49,477 nt of DNA from contig JAFGFZ010000482.1 in the NCBI GenBank assembly GCA_016930815.1, positions 1 through 49,477 of the forward strand, in the 5' to 3' direction. The position numbers and the translations under genes are program-made. Positions 1-8,577 of this stretch are shown one piece after another. The notes beneath the pieces were generated by a model. It was given only the letters and a program-made list of their open reading frames with translations, ran no database searches and was not told the DNA's origin. Numbering within the stretch: position 1 is the first letter of the stretch; the number at the start of each line of letters is the position of its first letter. Origin of the DNA: Pirellulales bacterium. GTDB lineage: Bacteria; Planctomycetota; Planctomycetia; Pirellulales; Lacipirellulaceae.

Positions 1-173
1 CGCACCGCGTGGGGAGATGTTCGCCAAACTTCGCGACCGCCATTCCGTCGGGAGGACCAAAGATAGCATTCGCCTAGGTTGAATCATGACGGCGCGTAGC
101 GCCGCCCATCCTACGCGTTTCTTGCAGCGACTCCACTCCGTCGCAATGGGTCGGAAGTTTGGATATGAAAGAA

Positions 174-213
174 GGGTTGCGGTTTGCTCCATGAGCACCG
201 CAATCCTTTTTTT
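174..213 (+). terminator. Intrinsic terminator, probably bidirectional
   Basis: A 9-bp outer stem (GGGTTGCGG with CCGCAATCC, one G-T pair) and a 5-bp inner stem (TGCTC/GAGCA, loop CAT), separated by a two-base bulge, are followed by seven T on the plus strand. On the minus strand the hairpin is followed by a T-rich stretch, so it may also end rlmN transcription. It implies a plus-strand gene ending to the left. One frame (2-82) is open to a TGA and could be its last codons, but 27 codons are too few to name. The rest of 1-173 shows only a small GGCGC-GTA-GCGCC palindrome (93-105). Confidence 0.7.
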
Positions 214-281
214 ACAGCCTCGCGCACGAGGATCCAATTGCTCGGGCGGGCAACGGATATTCCACAGGCCCTCTGTCATCG

Positions 282-1346
282 TCATGCATGCCGCGCATCC
301 TGCCGTAATTGGCCGCACGCCGCATGGATTTGATCTCCTTTCCGGAGCCGGAATCGAACTTGGATATTGGACTCTTCGAGGATCCGCCGAAAGGTTTTTT
401 GAGATTTGGCCGTTGGCTGTTGGAAGGGTAATCCGGCGACAGGATTGTAGGGGATGACATTGACGAATGCGGTCCGGCCAGCCAGCAAACGGGCCAGTTG
501 TTTCGCATGTTCCGGCAGGTCGTTGACACCTCCCAGCAGCACATACTCAAATGTCAGCCGCCTTCCACTGGCCGCGAAATAGCGGTCGGCTGCAGCCAGG
601 ATCTTTGGGAGCCCACCCACCTTCGCATTCACAGGGACCAGTTCGTTACGAAGCCGATCATTCGGGGCGTGCAAAGAAATGGCCAATCGATAGTCCGGGC
701 ACTCCCGTGCAAGCCGGTCCATTGCCGTCGGAAGGCCAACGGTTGATAGGGTGATCCGCCGGGCGCTCAGGATATTCCGTATCCATTTCAATGCCGGCAA
801 GATTGCATCCAGGTTCGCCAGTGGCTCCCCTATCCCCATCAGAACCAGATGGGCAAGCCGCTCATTCCCGCCCAGCAACTGCTGTAATTTCAAGATCTGT
901 TCCACGATCTCACCGGTGGTCAGGTTTCGTTCCAGGCCATCGAGGCCACTTGCGCAAAATCGACAACCCATCCCGCAACCGACCTGGGTGCTGATGCAAA
1001 AAGTGCATGTCGCCTTGGGGACAGCCGAGGAGTCTGTTTTCTCTTTGGACTCCTTCGATCCGCGGATGAGAACCGACTCGATGGATCGGCTGTCAGCGAG
1101 TCCCAGGAGGAGTTTTTCGGTACCGTCGTCGGCCGTCGCCCGCCGAATCGTCCGGGTGGTCCAGAGCGGAAAGGCGTCCGCCAGTGCGTCGCGGAGTTGC
1201 GAAGGCAGGTCGGTCATCGATCCCCAATCGTCGGCCTGTCGTTCCAGGAGCCATCGGCGGATTTGTGCTGCCCGGAATGGTGGCTCACCTCGGTCTGCCA
1301 GCCATGGTCCAAGTTGCCGCAACGATTCAAAGAAAGGAGGCATCAA
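282..1346 (-). CDS. rlmN: 23S rRNA (adenine2503-C2)-methyltransferase RlmN
   Basis: A cytosolic radical SAM enzyme that methylates C2 of A2503 in 23S rRNA and, in many bacteria, A37 of some tRNAs. The 354-residue length fits the family. The [4Fe-4S] motif CGMGCRFC lies at residues 124-131, the SAM-binding GIGEP follows at about 171, and SLHAPND and NVIPYNP are typical RlmN blocks. The methyl-carrying cysteine near the C-terminus is the Cys of HAACGQLR (about 344). A short Lys/Ser-rich insert (about 97-111) precedes the cluster motif. The N-terminal helical domain is present, so the gene appears intact. It is followed by a hairpin terminator and preceded by sppA on the same strand, 45 bases away. 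Confidence 0.96.
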   Translation of the reverse strand: MMPPFFESLRQLGPWLADRGEPPFRAAQIRRWLLERQADDWGSMTDLPSQLRDALADAFPLWTTRTIRRATADDGTEKLLLGLADSRSIESVLIRGSKESKEKTDSSAVPKATCTFCISTQVGCGMGCRFCASGLDGLERNLTTGEIVEQILKLQQLLGGNERLAHLVLMGIGEPLANLDAILPALKWIRNILSARRITLSTVGLPTAMDRLARECPDYRLAISLHAPNDRLRNELVPVNAKVGGLPKILAAADRYFAASGRRLTFEYVLLGGVNDLPEHAKQLARLLAGRTAFVNVIPYNPVAGLPFQQPTAKSQKTFRRILEESNIQVRFRLRKGDQIHAACGQLRQDARHA

Positions 1347-1391
1347 GATGCGAGATTACCCGATGGAATTAGGACGATCTTCATTCTTTTT

Positions 1392-2501
1392 TCATGGATT
1401 CCGGCCAGCCAAGCGTGCTGGCGTGGTTGTCCAGAGGTAGTAGGCGCGGGGAGCCGCCAGATCGAACAATTGGGCCAGACTCAATCGCGACTGTCCTGGG
1501 TGGAGGTCTTGTAGATTCATGCCCAATAAGGCGTCCAAGGCACCAGGGGGTTTCTTGTATTGAACGCAACGCACCTCCTGGGGGCGTTTGTGCGCCAGCT
1601 CAATCGCTCGATTAATGGCATCTTCGACAAAACCAATCCGGTCGATCAATCCAAGTTCCAAGGCTTGGCCGGACGAAAAAACTTGTCCAGTGGCCGTCAA
1701 TTCGAGGACGTCTGGATGATTCTTAAAACCGGGCCGGCCACTTTGGACCACCTCCTTGAATCGTTCAAAACTTCGATCCACGAGGTCTTGGAGCAATTCC
1801 TGCTCTTTCGCTTTTTCCTCCTCGGTCAGCTTCCGTGTTGGGCTCCCCATGAGTTTGTATGGATGGCTGGTAATTGAGTCGTCTTTGACATCGAAACGCG
1901 CGAGGAGACCGGACAGGTCATAATGCGGGATAACAACTCCAATGGAACCGGTCCACGTGGACGGCTCGGCGAAAATAGAATTCTTCTGGTCGCCGACCGC
2001 CATGGCAATATAATATCCGCCACTCGCACAGAGTCCGCCCATGCTCACGACCATCGGGATCTTGCGATCTTGGCGGAGCCGGTTCAGGTGGTAATAGAGA
2101 TAATCACTGGCATCGACGGTCCCTCCGGGTGAATCAATCCTCAAAACAACGGCAACCACGTCCTCATCTTCCCGAACACGATCGATTTGCTTCTTGATGT
2201 ATCCATCGGTCTCCAGAATCGTCCCCTGGATATCGAGGATCACCACTTTTGAAGTCGCCGTTTTACTCAACGAGTGATACTTCTCCTGCGGCCCATTGGA
2301 CGGATTGAAGTAGCTGTGGTATTTCCCAATGAGCCCGAAAATGACAAAGATAGAAATCACAAATCCGATGGCGGCCAGCTTGCCAAAACGACCAAAGTAG
2401 GGGGCTCTCTGCTCCAGAACAATCCGTTGTGGTATCGGAGATACAATTTGAGGTTCCACGGGATTGGATCGCATCGGCGAAATGGGGGGGTCTTGGGCCA
2501 T
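1392..2501 (-). CDS. sppA: Signal peptide peptidase SppA (short, membrane-anchored form)
   Basis: A serine/lysine-dyad protease (peptidase S49) that degrades cleaved signal peptides in the membrane. The N-terminal 40 residues are cytoplasmic and Pro-rich, and one membrane segment lies at about 41-58. The protease core has DSPGG (about 123), the nucleophile Ser in CASGGYY (about S160), TGSIGV (about 184) and the general-base Lys in PYKLMGSP (about K216). At 369 residues this is the single-domain form, as in Bacillus, rather than the duplicated E. coli protein. The 252-base gap to the divergent gene at 2754 should hold both promoters. rlmN lies downstream on the same strand. Confidence 0.93.
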   Translation of the reverse strand: MAQDPPISPMRSNPVEPQIVSPIPQRIVLEQRAPYFGRFGKLAAIGFVISIFVIFGLIGKYHSYFNPSNGPQEKYHSLSKTATSKVVILDIQGTILETDGYIKKQIDRVREDEDVVAVVLRIDSPGGTVDASDYLYYHLNRLRQDRKIPMVVSMGGLCASGGYYIAMAVGDQKNSIFAEPSTWTGSIGVVIPHYDLSGLLARFDVKDDSITSHPYKLMGSPTRKLTEEEKAKEQELLQDLVDRSFERFKEVVQSGRPGFKNHPDVLELTATGQVFSSGQALELGLIDRIGFVEDAINRAIELAHKRPQEVRCVQYKKPPGALDALLGMNLQDLHPGQSRLSLAQLFDLAAPRAYYLWTTTPARLAGRNP

Positions 2502-2753
2502 ATCGATATCTCGTCCCTAAAAAAATGCTCACTTGCTAGCTAGACGGCCACTTGCCGTCCCTTGAAATTCATGGGTTTGGTTCCCCCCATGATTCTATTC
2601 TAGAAGACTCGCCTGTGGGAGCCACCTCGATTCCCATGCACCCAAGATCCAATTCCTCCGGCTTCTGCCGTTGCCCGAGCCTGCCGATTCTCGGTAAGCT
2701 AAGGCCCACCGGAAGCCGACCAGAACGAACCACCGATTACGAGGAGGACTGGA

Positions 2754-3503
2754 GTGTTTGTCTGTGCTTCGACCGAATGTTTTTCTGGGATGCCACATCA
2801 AGATGTCTTTCAGACGCTAGCTGATCTGGAGTTTACATCGGTCGAGGTTGCAGTCCACGAATCGGGGGGGATTCTACGGCCATCGGATGTCCTAGCCAAC
2901 CTATCCCATTCGATCGACTTGCTCCGTGGAACACATCGACTGGCACTGACAGCGATGAGTGTCGCAATCGAGGCCGAGAAGGCTGCCTACTACGAGCAGT
3001 TTGAAGCCTGCTGCCAATTGGCCAAGGCGGTCAAGATCGTGACCATCGTTGTCCCGGCTGCCGAACTGGGCACGCCATTCAATGAAGAAATCGAACGACT
3101 GCGCGAGCTAGTCCGGATCGCATCGCTGGAAGGCGCCCTGGTCGCTCTGAAAACACAGATCGGCTGCATGACGGAAGATCCCACCACGGCCGTTGTCCTC
3201 TGCGACAATGTGCGCGGGCTCGGACTCGCCCTGGATCCAAGCCATTACATCTGCGGCCCCCATCAGGGACGTTCGTTCGATAAAGTAATCCCCTACACCT
3301 TGCACGTGCACCTTCGCGATACAACCAAAAATAAACTCCAGGTCCGCATTGGGCAGGGTGAAGTGGACTACACCCGTATTATTAATGGGCTGCGCAAGGA
3401 GAACTACAACCGGGCTTTATCCGTCCACGTGGCGCCTATGGAAGGCGTGGATCATCATGGTGAACTACGTAAACTCCGGTTACTACTGGATAGTTCCCTA
3501 TAG
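2754..3503 (+). CDS. Sugar phosphate isomerase/epimerase-like TIM barrel (metal site degenerate)
   Basis: A 249-residue xylose-isomerase-like (AP endonuclease 2) TIM barrel. The GTG start is chosen because GAGGAGG (2741-2747) lies 6 bases upstream. In this fold four metal ligands are expected: Glu, Asp, His, Glu. The Asp (LDPSHY) and His (HVHLRDT) are present. The first Glu is replaced by Lys (VALKTQ), and the last Glu (usually in a SVE block) reads SVH. The second isomerase of this window (43121-44116) keeps all four. The protein may therefore bind no metal or catalyse something else. It stands just upstream of aroE and aroK and may be co-transcribed with them. Substrate unknown. Confidence 0.8.
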   Translation: MFVCASTECFSGMPHQDVFQTLADLEFTSVEVAVHESGGILRPSDVLANLSHSIDLLRGTHRLALTAMSVAIEAEKAAYYEQFEACCQLAKAVKIVTIVVPAAELGTPFNEEIERLRELVRIASLEGALVALKTQIGCMTEDPTTAVVLCDNVRGLGLALDPSHYICGPHQGRSFDKVIPYTLHVHLRDTTKNKLQVRIGQGEVDYTRIINGLRKENYNRALSVHVAPMEGVDHHGELRKLRLLLDSSL

Positions 3504-3565
3504 GCCGGATTGGATTGACTTGTCCACGCAGATTCCTCATTCGTGCCCCGCGACGAGAATTCGTT

Positions 3566-4423
3566 ATGGTATCCATCGACGCCAAGACAACCGTCTGTGC
3601 GGTGCTCGGTCACCCGATCGGCCATTCGCTCTCCCCAGCCCTCCACAACGCCGCCTTTGAAGCCTTGGGGTTACCACTGGTCTATGTTGCCCATGACGTG
3701 GCCCCAGGAAATGTGACCCGAGCCCTGGAAGGCATCCGGGTCCTGGGATACCGGGGCCTGTCGATCACGATCCCGCATAAGGTGGAAGCCATGCATGGGG
3801 TCGATCATGTCGATGCCATGGCGGCGGGAATCGGCTGCATCAACACGGTTGTCAATGATCATGGACGGCTCTTGGGTTCCAATTCGGATGGCCTGGGTGC
3901 CCTGGGTGGACTCCGGGACGCCAATGCGAATCCCGATGGTAAAAACGTTCTGATCCTGGGCTCCGGAGGCGCCGCCCGAGCCATCGCAATCACTCTGGCG
4001 CGGGAAACCGAACCACGGCGAATTACCATCCTGGGAATCGAACTTGACGAACTCAATCGCCTGATCTCGGATGTCCGGCATCATGCCACGGCAACGGTAA
4101 CCGGTGGTCAATTCACGGACGCTTCACTCCGCGCCGCGTTGGCCGAAACGGATATCCTGATGCATTGCTCGCCTATCGGCATGCATCCGAACGAAGAATC
4201 CAGCCTGGTATCTCCGGATATGTTTCGAAAGGGAATGGTGGTTTTTGATGCCGTCTACAATCCGCGCCGGACGAAGCTGCTCCGAGACGCCCAAGTCGCG
4301 GGCTGTCAAACCATCGAGGGCATCGAAATGTTCCTTGGCCAAGCCGCTGTTCAATTCGAACTCTGGACCGGCCGGCAGGCCCCGCGGTCCGTGATGCGCC
4401 GGGTTGTCGAGGCACACCTATGA
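3566..4423 (+). CDS. aroE: Shikimate dehydrogenase AroE
   Basis: Catalyses NADPH-dependent reduction of 3-dehydroshikimate to shikimate in aromatic amino acid synthesis. The frame is open from 3515, but the ATG at 3566 gives a 285-residue protein of usual length beginning MVSIDAK. Visible motifs are the substrate-binding SLSP (about 21-24), catalytic Lys in IPHK (about 72), INTVV with Asn (about 93), catalytic Asp in NSDGLG (about 108), and the nucleotide-binding GSGGAARA (about 132-139). The C-terminal block EGIEMFLGQAAVQFELWTG is typical of the family. Its TGA overlaps the ATG of aroK by four bases, so the two are translationally coupled. Confidence 0.96.
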   Translation: MVSIDAKTTVCAVLGHPIGHSLSPALHNAAFEALGLPLVYVAHDVAPGNVTRALEGIRVLGYRGLSITIPHKVEAMHGVDHVDAMAAGIGCINTVVNDHGRLLGSNSDGLGALGGLRDANANPDGKNVLILGSGGAARAIAITLARETEPRRITILGIELDELNRLISDVRHHATATVTGGQFTDASLRAALAETDILMHCSPIGMHPNEESSLVSPDMFRKGMVVFDAVYNPRRTKLLRDAQVAGCQTIEGIEMFLGQAAVQFELWTGRQAPRSVMRRVVEAHL

Positions 4424-4932
4424 ACATTGTTCTCGTTGGATATCGGGGGACTGGAAAAACGGCTGTCGGCACGGTACTCGCCCAGAAGCTGGGTTTGACC
4501 GCGATCCATCTCGACTCGGAAATCGTTCGTGTAGCCGGTCGAAGTATCCCAGAAATCGTCGCCAACAGGGGTTGGGCCGGTTTTCGTGATCTCGAAGAGG
4601 AAATCGTGCGTACCTACACAGCATACGATGGCCAAGTCATCGATTGCGGAGGCGGTGTGATTGAACGGGAGGCCAATTTCTCCAGACTGCAATCGGCAGG
4701 GCCCGTGATCTGGCTCAAGGCATCCGTGGACCGGATTGTGGATCGGATCGGTGGCGATCACCAACGCCCATCCCTGACCGGGGTCGAGAGCTTTACCGAT
4801 GAAGTTGCCGAGGTCCTCCACCGGCGAACCCCTCTCTACCGCCGAATCGCACATTTCGAAATTGATACGGACCAGCTCACCGTAAATGAAGTCGCCGAAC
4901 AAATATGCCGCCTCGTCCACTCCGAATCCTAA
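4420..4932 (+). CDS. aroK: Shikimate kinase
   Basis: Phosphorylates shikimate at O3 using ATP, the step after aroE. The 170-residue length fits. The Walker A loop GYRGTGKT is at residues 7-14. The substrate-binding Asp is in HLDSE (about 32), Arg in GFRDLE (about 56) and GGG at about 77-79. The lid region carries RPSLTG. It starts within the last codon of aroE (ATGA overlap), which indicates a two-gene shikimate operon. AroK and AroL cannot be told apart reliably outside enterobacteria; the symbol is used generically. Confidence 0.95.
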   Translation: MNIVLVGYRGTGKTAVGTVLAQKLGLTAIHLDSEIVRVAGRSIPEIVANRGWAGFRDLEEEIVRTYTAYDGQVIDCGGGVIEREANFSRLQSAGPVIWLKASVDRIVDRIGGDHQRPSLTGVESFTDEVAEVLHRRTPLYRRIAHFEIDTDQLTVNEVAEQICRLVHSES

Positions 4933-5432
4933 CGCGCTGCAAACGCAACGAACTTTGGGACGTGATCCGTGCACATGTGAATCGGCACCGCAGCACGGGC
5001 GACACGATGAGCGATGAGGCCATCTCTTCGATGCTGTGGGAGCGTTTCGGAAACGATCCGGCCGTGCTGAATGACTTGGCATTCGAGTATCTGGCTGAAG
5101 GCACCGACCACCTGGCGATGAAGGTCGCACAATTGACCTTTGTGGATCCCGTCGCGGAGATTCCTGAAAGGATTGGGATCGATCGCACCAAGGCCTTCGC
5201 GGGCCTGAGCACGGCCATGGGTGCAAGTCCCGAAAAAACCGCGGCGGCAATCACCGCCAGTGGGGCAGCAACCGTGTATGACTACCTGGCCGAGCTGGAT
5301 CACCAACGTTTCCTCGCCGTGTCACGACGGTCCTGGATAAACAATACGGACCTGCTCGAGGAAATGATCGAATCGTCGCCACCATCGCCCTGGGCATCTT
5401 CGGACAAATGGCGAAACGGTGGCAGGATATGA
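4905..5432 (+). CDS. Hypothetical protein overlapping the end of aroK
   Basis: A 175-residue frame not recognised as any family. From about residue 35 the composition looks like a real soluble helical protein: AISSMLWERFGNDPAVLND, DHLAMKVAQLTFVDP and a central GASPEKTAAAITASGAATV. The first 34 residues are basic and Cys-containing and overlap aroK by 28 bases. An internal ATG at 5007 would avoid the overlap and give 141 residues, so the start is uncertain. There is no signal peptide or membrane segment. Its stop lies 23 bases from the stop of the convergent transporter gene. Opposite-strand frames here look like translation shadows. Function unknown. Confidence 0.5.
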   Translation: MPPRPLRILTRCKRNELWDVIRAHVNRHRSTGDTMSDEAISSMLWERFGNDPAVLNDLAFEYLAEGTDHLAMKVAQLTFVDPVAEIPERIGIDRTKAFAGLSTAMGASPEKTAAAITASGAATVYDYLAELDHQRFLAVSRRSWINNTDLLEEMIESSPPSPWASSDKWRNGGRI

Positions 5433-5455
5433 ATGCATAGTGGCACAACCGATGC

Positions 5456-7387
5456 CTAAGCTCCATATTGTTTGATTGCCCGATCGAGCTTCGGCAGCAG
5501 CACGAAGATAAAGGCCGCCACCAAGAGCGTGGCCACGCCAAGGGTTGTAAACATCCGCCACGTGGGTTCGAGGCCGCTAATGAAGCCGGCCAGTTTGTTG
5601 CCGATGGCCGTGGAGAGGAACCAGCCACCCATCATCAGGCCCACGAGGCGCGGCGGGGAGAGTTTGGTCACCAACGAGAGACCCATTGGCGATAGGCAAA
5701 GCTCCCCCGCGGTGATAATCAGGTAATAGATCACCAGCCAGGCCACAGAGACCTTCTGCGCGCCGTCGCCGCTCAGGTACGTGGCGATGACCATGAAGAC
5801 CAGCGAAATGGTGGTGATGAGCATCCCGTAGAAGATCTTGCGGGCCGTCGTGATCCCTTTTCCTCGCCGCAGGCGCCAAGCGAAAAAGGTCACGACCAAG
5901 GGTGTTAACAGGACGACGAAAATGGGATTGAGGAAGCCTGCGATCAACTCGGCGTTCATGAGGCCGATGAACTCGCCCGGCGGCACCCGTGCATCGGAGG
6001 CATTCGCATAGACCGCGTCGAAATCCTGCTGGGTCAGAAGGAGGACCGGAATGATTGTCGGATTTTGCTCCAGTTCGAGCCGTCGCGCAAAGAGGACCTC
6101 GCGAAGGGGCGTGGCCGTGTCAGGATCGATCCGCACTGTGGTGGTGCTAACGCCATGGGAATCCTTTTCCCTGGTCACCTTCACGTTTTCGTCGGGGAAG
6201 ACCTTGCAGACCAGGTCGTTCCATGAGGTCTGGATTGATTGGGAGTCCTTCGCTTTATCGAGGGCAATCACATCCTTGTTGGCTGCCGTCACTTTCTCCA
6301 TCATGCTCATGCTGACCCGCTTGGCGCCGAACATGGCCGCTCCATCATCGTGGACGACCACCAGCATCCGCTCGTCAGGACGGGGAAGCTCGGGGTCGGC
6401 GTTCTTGAAGTAAGATGGCATGGCCTTCTGGCGATAGAAAGCGAGGGTTTCAGGAATCCATTCGGCGCGGCGGTTGGTCACGTTCTCGGTGAAGAAGGTC
6501 ATCAGCCCGCCGCTCAAGTGCAGGATCATGAAGAACGTGCCACCGGCGACAAAAACAGGCAAGAGCGCGCCGAGACCGGGCTTCTCCTCCGGGCTGGCTC
6601 GCCGCACAAGAAAAACAAAATAACCAAGGATGGGAAGCATCCCCACGATGAAGCCGAACGTGATCGGCCCAATGGTGGAATCAATGAAATCCACACGCTT
6701 CCCAACAAAGTAGCCAAGGATGCCGAAGATTGCACCGGGGAGCAAAATGGCAAGGCAAATCCTGCCAAAGGTCACATCGCCAGGGCTGGGCTCCGACCGC
6801 CGGTCGGCACTGGCAAGCTTGCGCCAGTTGCAGGAGAGGATCAGGACTCCAATGAGGAGTCCCACGCCCGCGCCAACGAAGGCATAATTGAAGCTGAAGA
6901 GATTGCGCAGCGGCGCCGCCAATAAAGCCGACAGCGTGGCACCAATGTTGATCCCCATGTAGAAGATATTAAAGCCCGAGTCGCGATTGGGATCCCCTGG
7001 AACATAGAGGTTGCCTACCATGGCAGAAATATTCGGCTTGAAAAGACCATTTCCCAAGCAGAGGGCGACCAGCCCCGCATAGAAGGTGGGCAGGCTGCGA
7101 ATGCCTAGGAGAAAAAACCCTATGGCCATGCAGAGACCTCCGATGAAGACCGAACGCCGGTATCCCAAATAGCGGTCGGCAATCATTCCCCCCAGGAAAG
7201 GGGTGAAATAGACAAAGGCGAGGTAGGTGCCGTAGATCTCGCCCGCCATGGTCACCGAAAGCCCAAGACCCCCGCGCTCCGTGTCGGTGGCGTAAAGCAC
7301 GAGGATCCCCAGCATCAGGTAGAAAGCCAGACGCTCCCACATCTCGGTAAAGAAGAGTGGATAAAGCCCTTGGGGATGTTTGGTCAC
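5456..7387 (-). CDS. POT/PTR family proton-dependent oligopeptide transporter with large central insert
   Basis: A major-facilitator-type proton symporter for di- and tripeptides in the inner membrane. The family signature EMWERLAFY (about 15-23, ExxER) sits in the first helix, and GNGLFKPNIS (about 112-121) and YMGINIGAT (about 143-151) are further POT blocks. The protein has 643 residues, against roughly 450-510 for usual bacterial members. The excess is a hydrophilic block at about 300-470, with VVVHDDGAA, TSWNDLVCKVFPDE and TTTVRIDP, between two membrane segments. Around 12-14 membrane helices are seen. A hairpin terminator at 7530-7566 separates it from the upstream minus-strand gene, so it probably has its own promoter. 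Confidence 0.92.
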   Translation of the reverse strand: MTKHPQGLYPLFFTEMWERLAFYLMLGILVLYATDTERGGLGLSVTMAGEIYGTYLAFVYFTPFLGGMIADRYLGYRRSVFIGGLCMAIGFFLLGIRSLPTFYAGLVALCLGNGLFKPNISAMVGNLYVPGDPNRDSGFNIFYMGINIGATLSALLAAPLRNLFSFNYAFVGAGVGLLIGVLILSCNWRKLASADRRSEPSPGDVTFGRICLAILLPGAIFGILGYFVGKRVDFIDSTIGPITFGFIVGMLPILGYFVFLVRRASPEEKPGLGALLPVFVAGGTFFMILHLSGGLMTFFTENVTNRRAEWIPETLAFYRQKAMPSYFKNADPELPRPDERMLVVVHDDGAAMFGAKRVSMSMMEKVTAANKDVIALDKAKDSQSIQTSWNDLVCKVFPDENVKVTREKDSHGVSTTTVRIDPDTATPLREVLFARRLELEQNPTIIPVLLLTQQDFDAVYANASDARVPPGEFIGLMNAELIAGFLNPIFVVLLTPLVVTFFAWRLRRGKGITTARKIFYGMLITTISLVFMVIATYLSGDGAQKVSVAWLVIYYLIITAGELCLSPMGLSLVTKLSPPRLVGLMMGGWFLSTAIGNKLAGFISGLEPTWRMFTTLGVATLLVAAFIFVLLPKLDRAIKQYGA

Positions 7388-7743
7388 GGCAATCCTCCCG
7401 GTTCAGTTGCCTGTTCTGACAGCATTCGGCCAACTCATCCCCGCTGCTGGCGGTTGAAGTCTGGTCCGAAGGGCCGATTGTAGCTAGATTTCGGCCTGGA
7501 TTTCAAGCACATTCCGGGATATGCCAATGAAAAGGGCGCGCCCCGCCTCCGATTCGGAGCACGCCCATCCAACATGCTGTGCCAAAGACTTCAACGGGGC
7601 AATCATCACCGGTTGCGGCACAGCGTTGACATGCAATCAAAAGGCCTTGGATGGGTGGGCAGGACTGCTCCATCAATCATCAACCGCCACCTGGAACCCA
7701 ATATACTCCTTCGAAAATAAAAGGCAAGCTTCTCATAGAGACG
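7388..7743. other. Intergenic region upstream of the POT transporter
   Basis: This 356-base stretch holds no convincing gene. It contains the minus-strand hairpin terminator at 7530-7566 and must carry the POT gene promoter between about 7388 and 7530. No promoter with good -35 and -10 boxes stood out. Short open frames here have no recognisable sequence. Confidence 0.6.
7530..7566 (-). terminator. Hairpin terminator between metalloprotease-like and POT genes
   Basis: Read on the minus strand, GGGCGTGC pairs with GCGCGCCC (8 bp, one T-G), enclosing an inner TCCGA/TCGGA stem, and is followed by TTTT. It lies about 180 bases after the stop of the 7744-8574 gene and would separate that transcript from the POT gene. 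Confidence 0.55.
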
Positions 7744-8574
7744 TTAGGCCTGTTTCCAATACTTGAAATGCTGGACGAATCGCATCTGGAGATCGGGCAC
7801 CGCCAATGCAAGTCGCGAGGAAAGGAGCCCCGGCGGTTTGCCTCGGCGTGCGTCCGCCAGAAAATAGACCAGTTCTCGATGGGCATCGACTGGGCCATGG
7901 AGCATGAAGTGGGCCCACGCCCATGAAAATCGATATTCCAGACCGCCCATCTCCGATAAGTCGGACTTGGCTTCTAGCATCCGAAGTGACGGGATCATTC
8001 CAAAACGCATGTTCCATCGCAACGACGCAAGATGGGGACTATCAAACGCCCGCTGATGCTCGGGCACCTCAAAATATTCGGCCAAACCTTCGTCGAGCCA
8101 AAGAGGAACCATGGGTTGGGACGCATGCATCAGTGCATGCGTGCATTCGTGTCGCAGGTCGACCGGAAGGGCATCGGCCCGATAAGCAAAAACACGCCCC
8201 AGGTTGCCACTCCTAACAAAAAGGGCCCGGCGATAGGGAACCGATGGATACAGTTGGCGGAGATAGGTTTCGTAGGTGGCACGATCCGAAAACAGATAGA
8301 CTTCGATCGGTATTTGGGCCTTTTCGATGGCAAGGGTCCGGATCAACTCCCGTTCCAGGAGGGCAAGTTCCCCAAACAGGGATTGATACGAATCGAGGGA
8401 AAAATTGGCACGGCAGACAAACGGGCCATGGACAGCACAATCCATCCATTCGGCAGCCAGAATGCGTTGCGTCGGACGGATGCCACATGTTGCCGCAGCA
8501 AGGGCTGTGCCGATAGAAAGAAATCGACGACGCGTTGGTGCATAGAACGGATTCAGGAATCGGATCCTTTCCAA
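7744..8574 (-). CDS. Exported HExxH (gluzincin-like) putative metalloprotease
   Basis: A 276-residue protein with a twin-Arg type N-terminus (TRRRFLSIGTALAAATCG, about 14-31), suggesting Tat export. The zinc motif HECTH is at about 142-146 and the third ligand region WLDEGLAEYFE at about 159-169. This HExxH...E spacing is that of gluzincins and of planctomycete DUF1570-type proteins. The C-terminal third is helical with several Trp and Phe. Substrate unknown. A second protein with the same signature lies at 41559-43022, but the two differ strongly outside the motif. Its start follows the stop of the phosphatase gene by three bases, so the two are probably co-transcribed. Confidence 0.72.
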   Translation of the reverse strand: MERIRFLNPFYAPTRRRFLSIGTALAAATCGIRPTQRILAAEWMDCAVHGPFVCRANFSLDSYQSLFGELALLERELIRTLAIEKAQIPIEVYLFSDRATYETYLRQLYPSVPYRRALFVRSGNLGRVFAYRADALPVDLRHECTHALMHASQPMVPLWLDEGLAEYFEVPEHQRAFDSPHLASLRWNMRFGMIPSLRMLEAKSDLSEMGGLEYRFSWAWAHFMLHGPVDAHRELVYFLADARRGKPPGLLSSRLALAVPDLQMRFVQHFKYWKQA

Positions 8575-8577
8575 ATA

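Noticed and set aside
86-457. Open frame at the left end on the plus strand
   Set aside because: It runs through the terminator at 174-213 and into the rlmN coding region, with no family similarity.
4351-5250. Long minus-strand frame across aroK
   Set aside because: It is opposite well-supported aroE and aroK and has a composition of a shadow frame.
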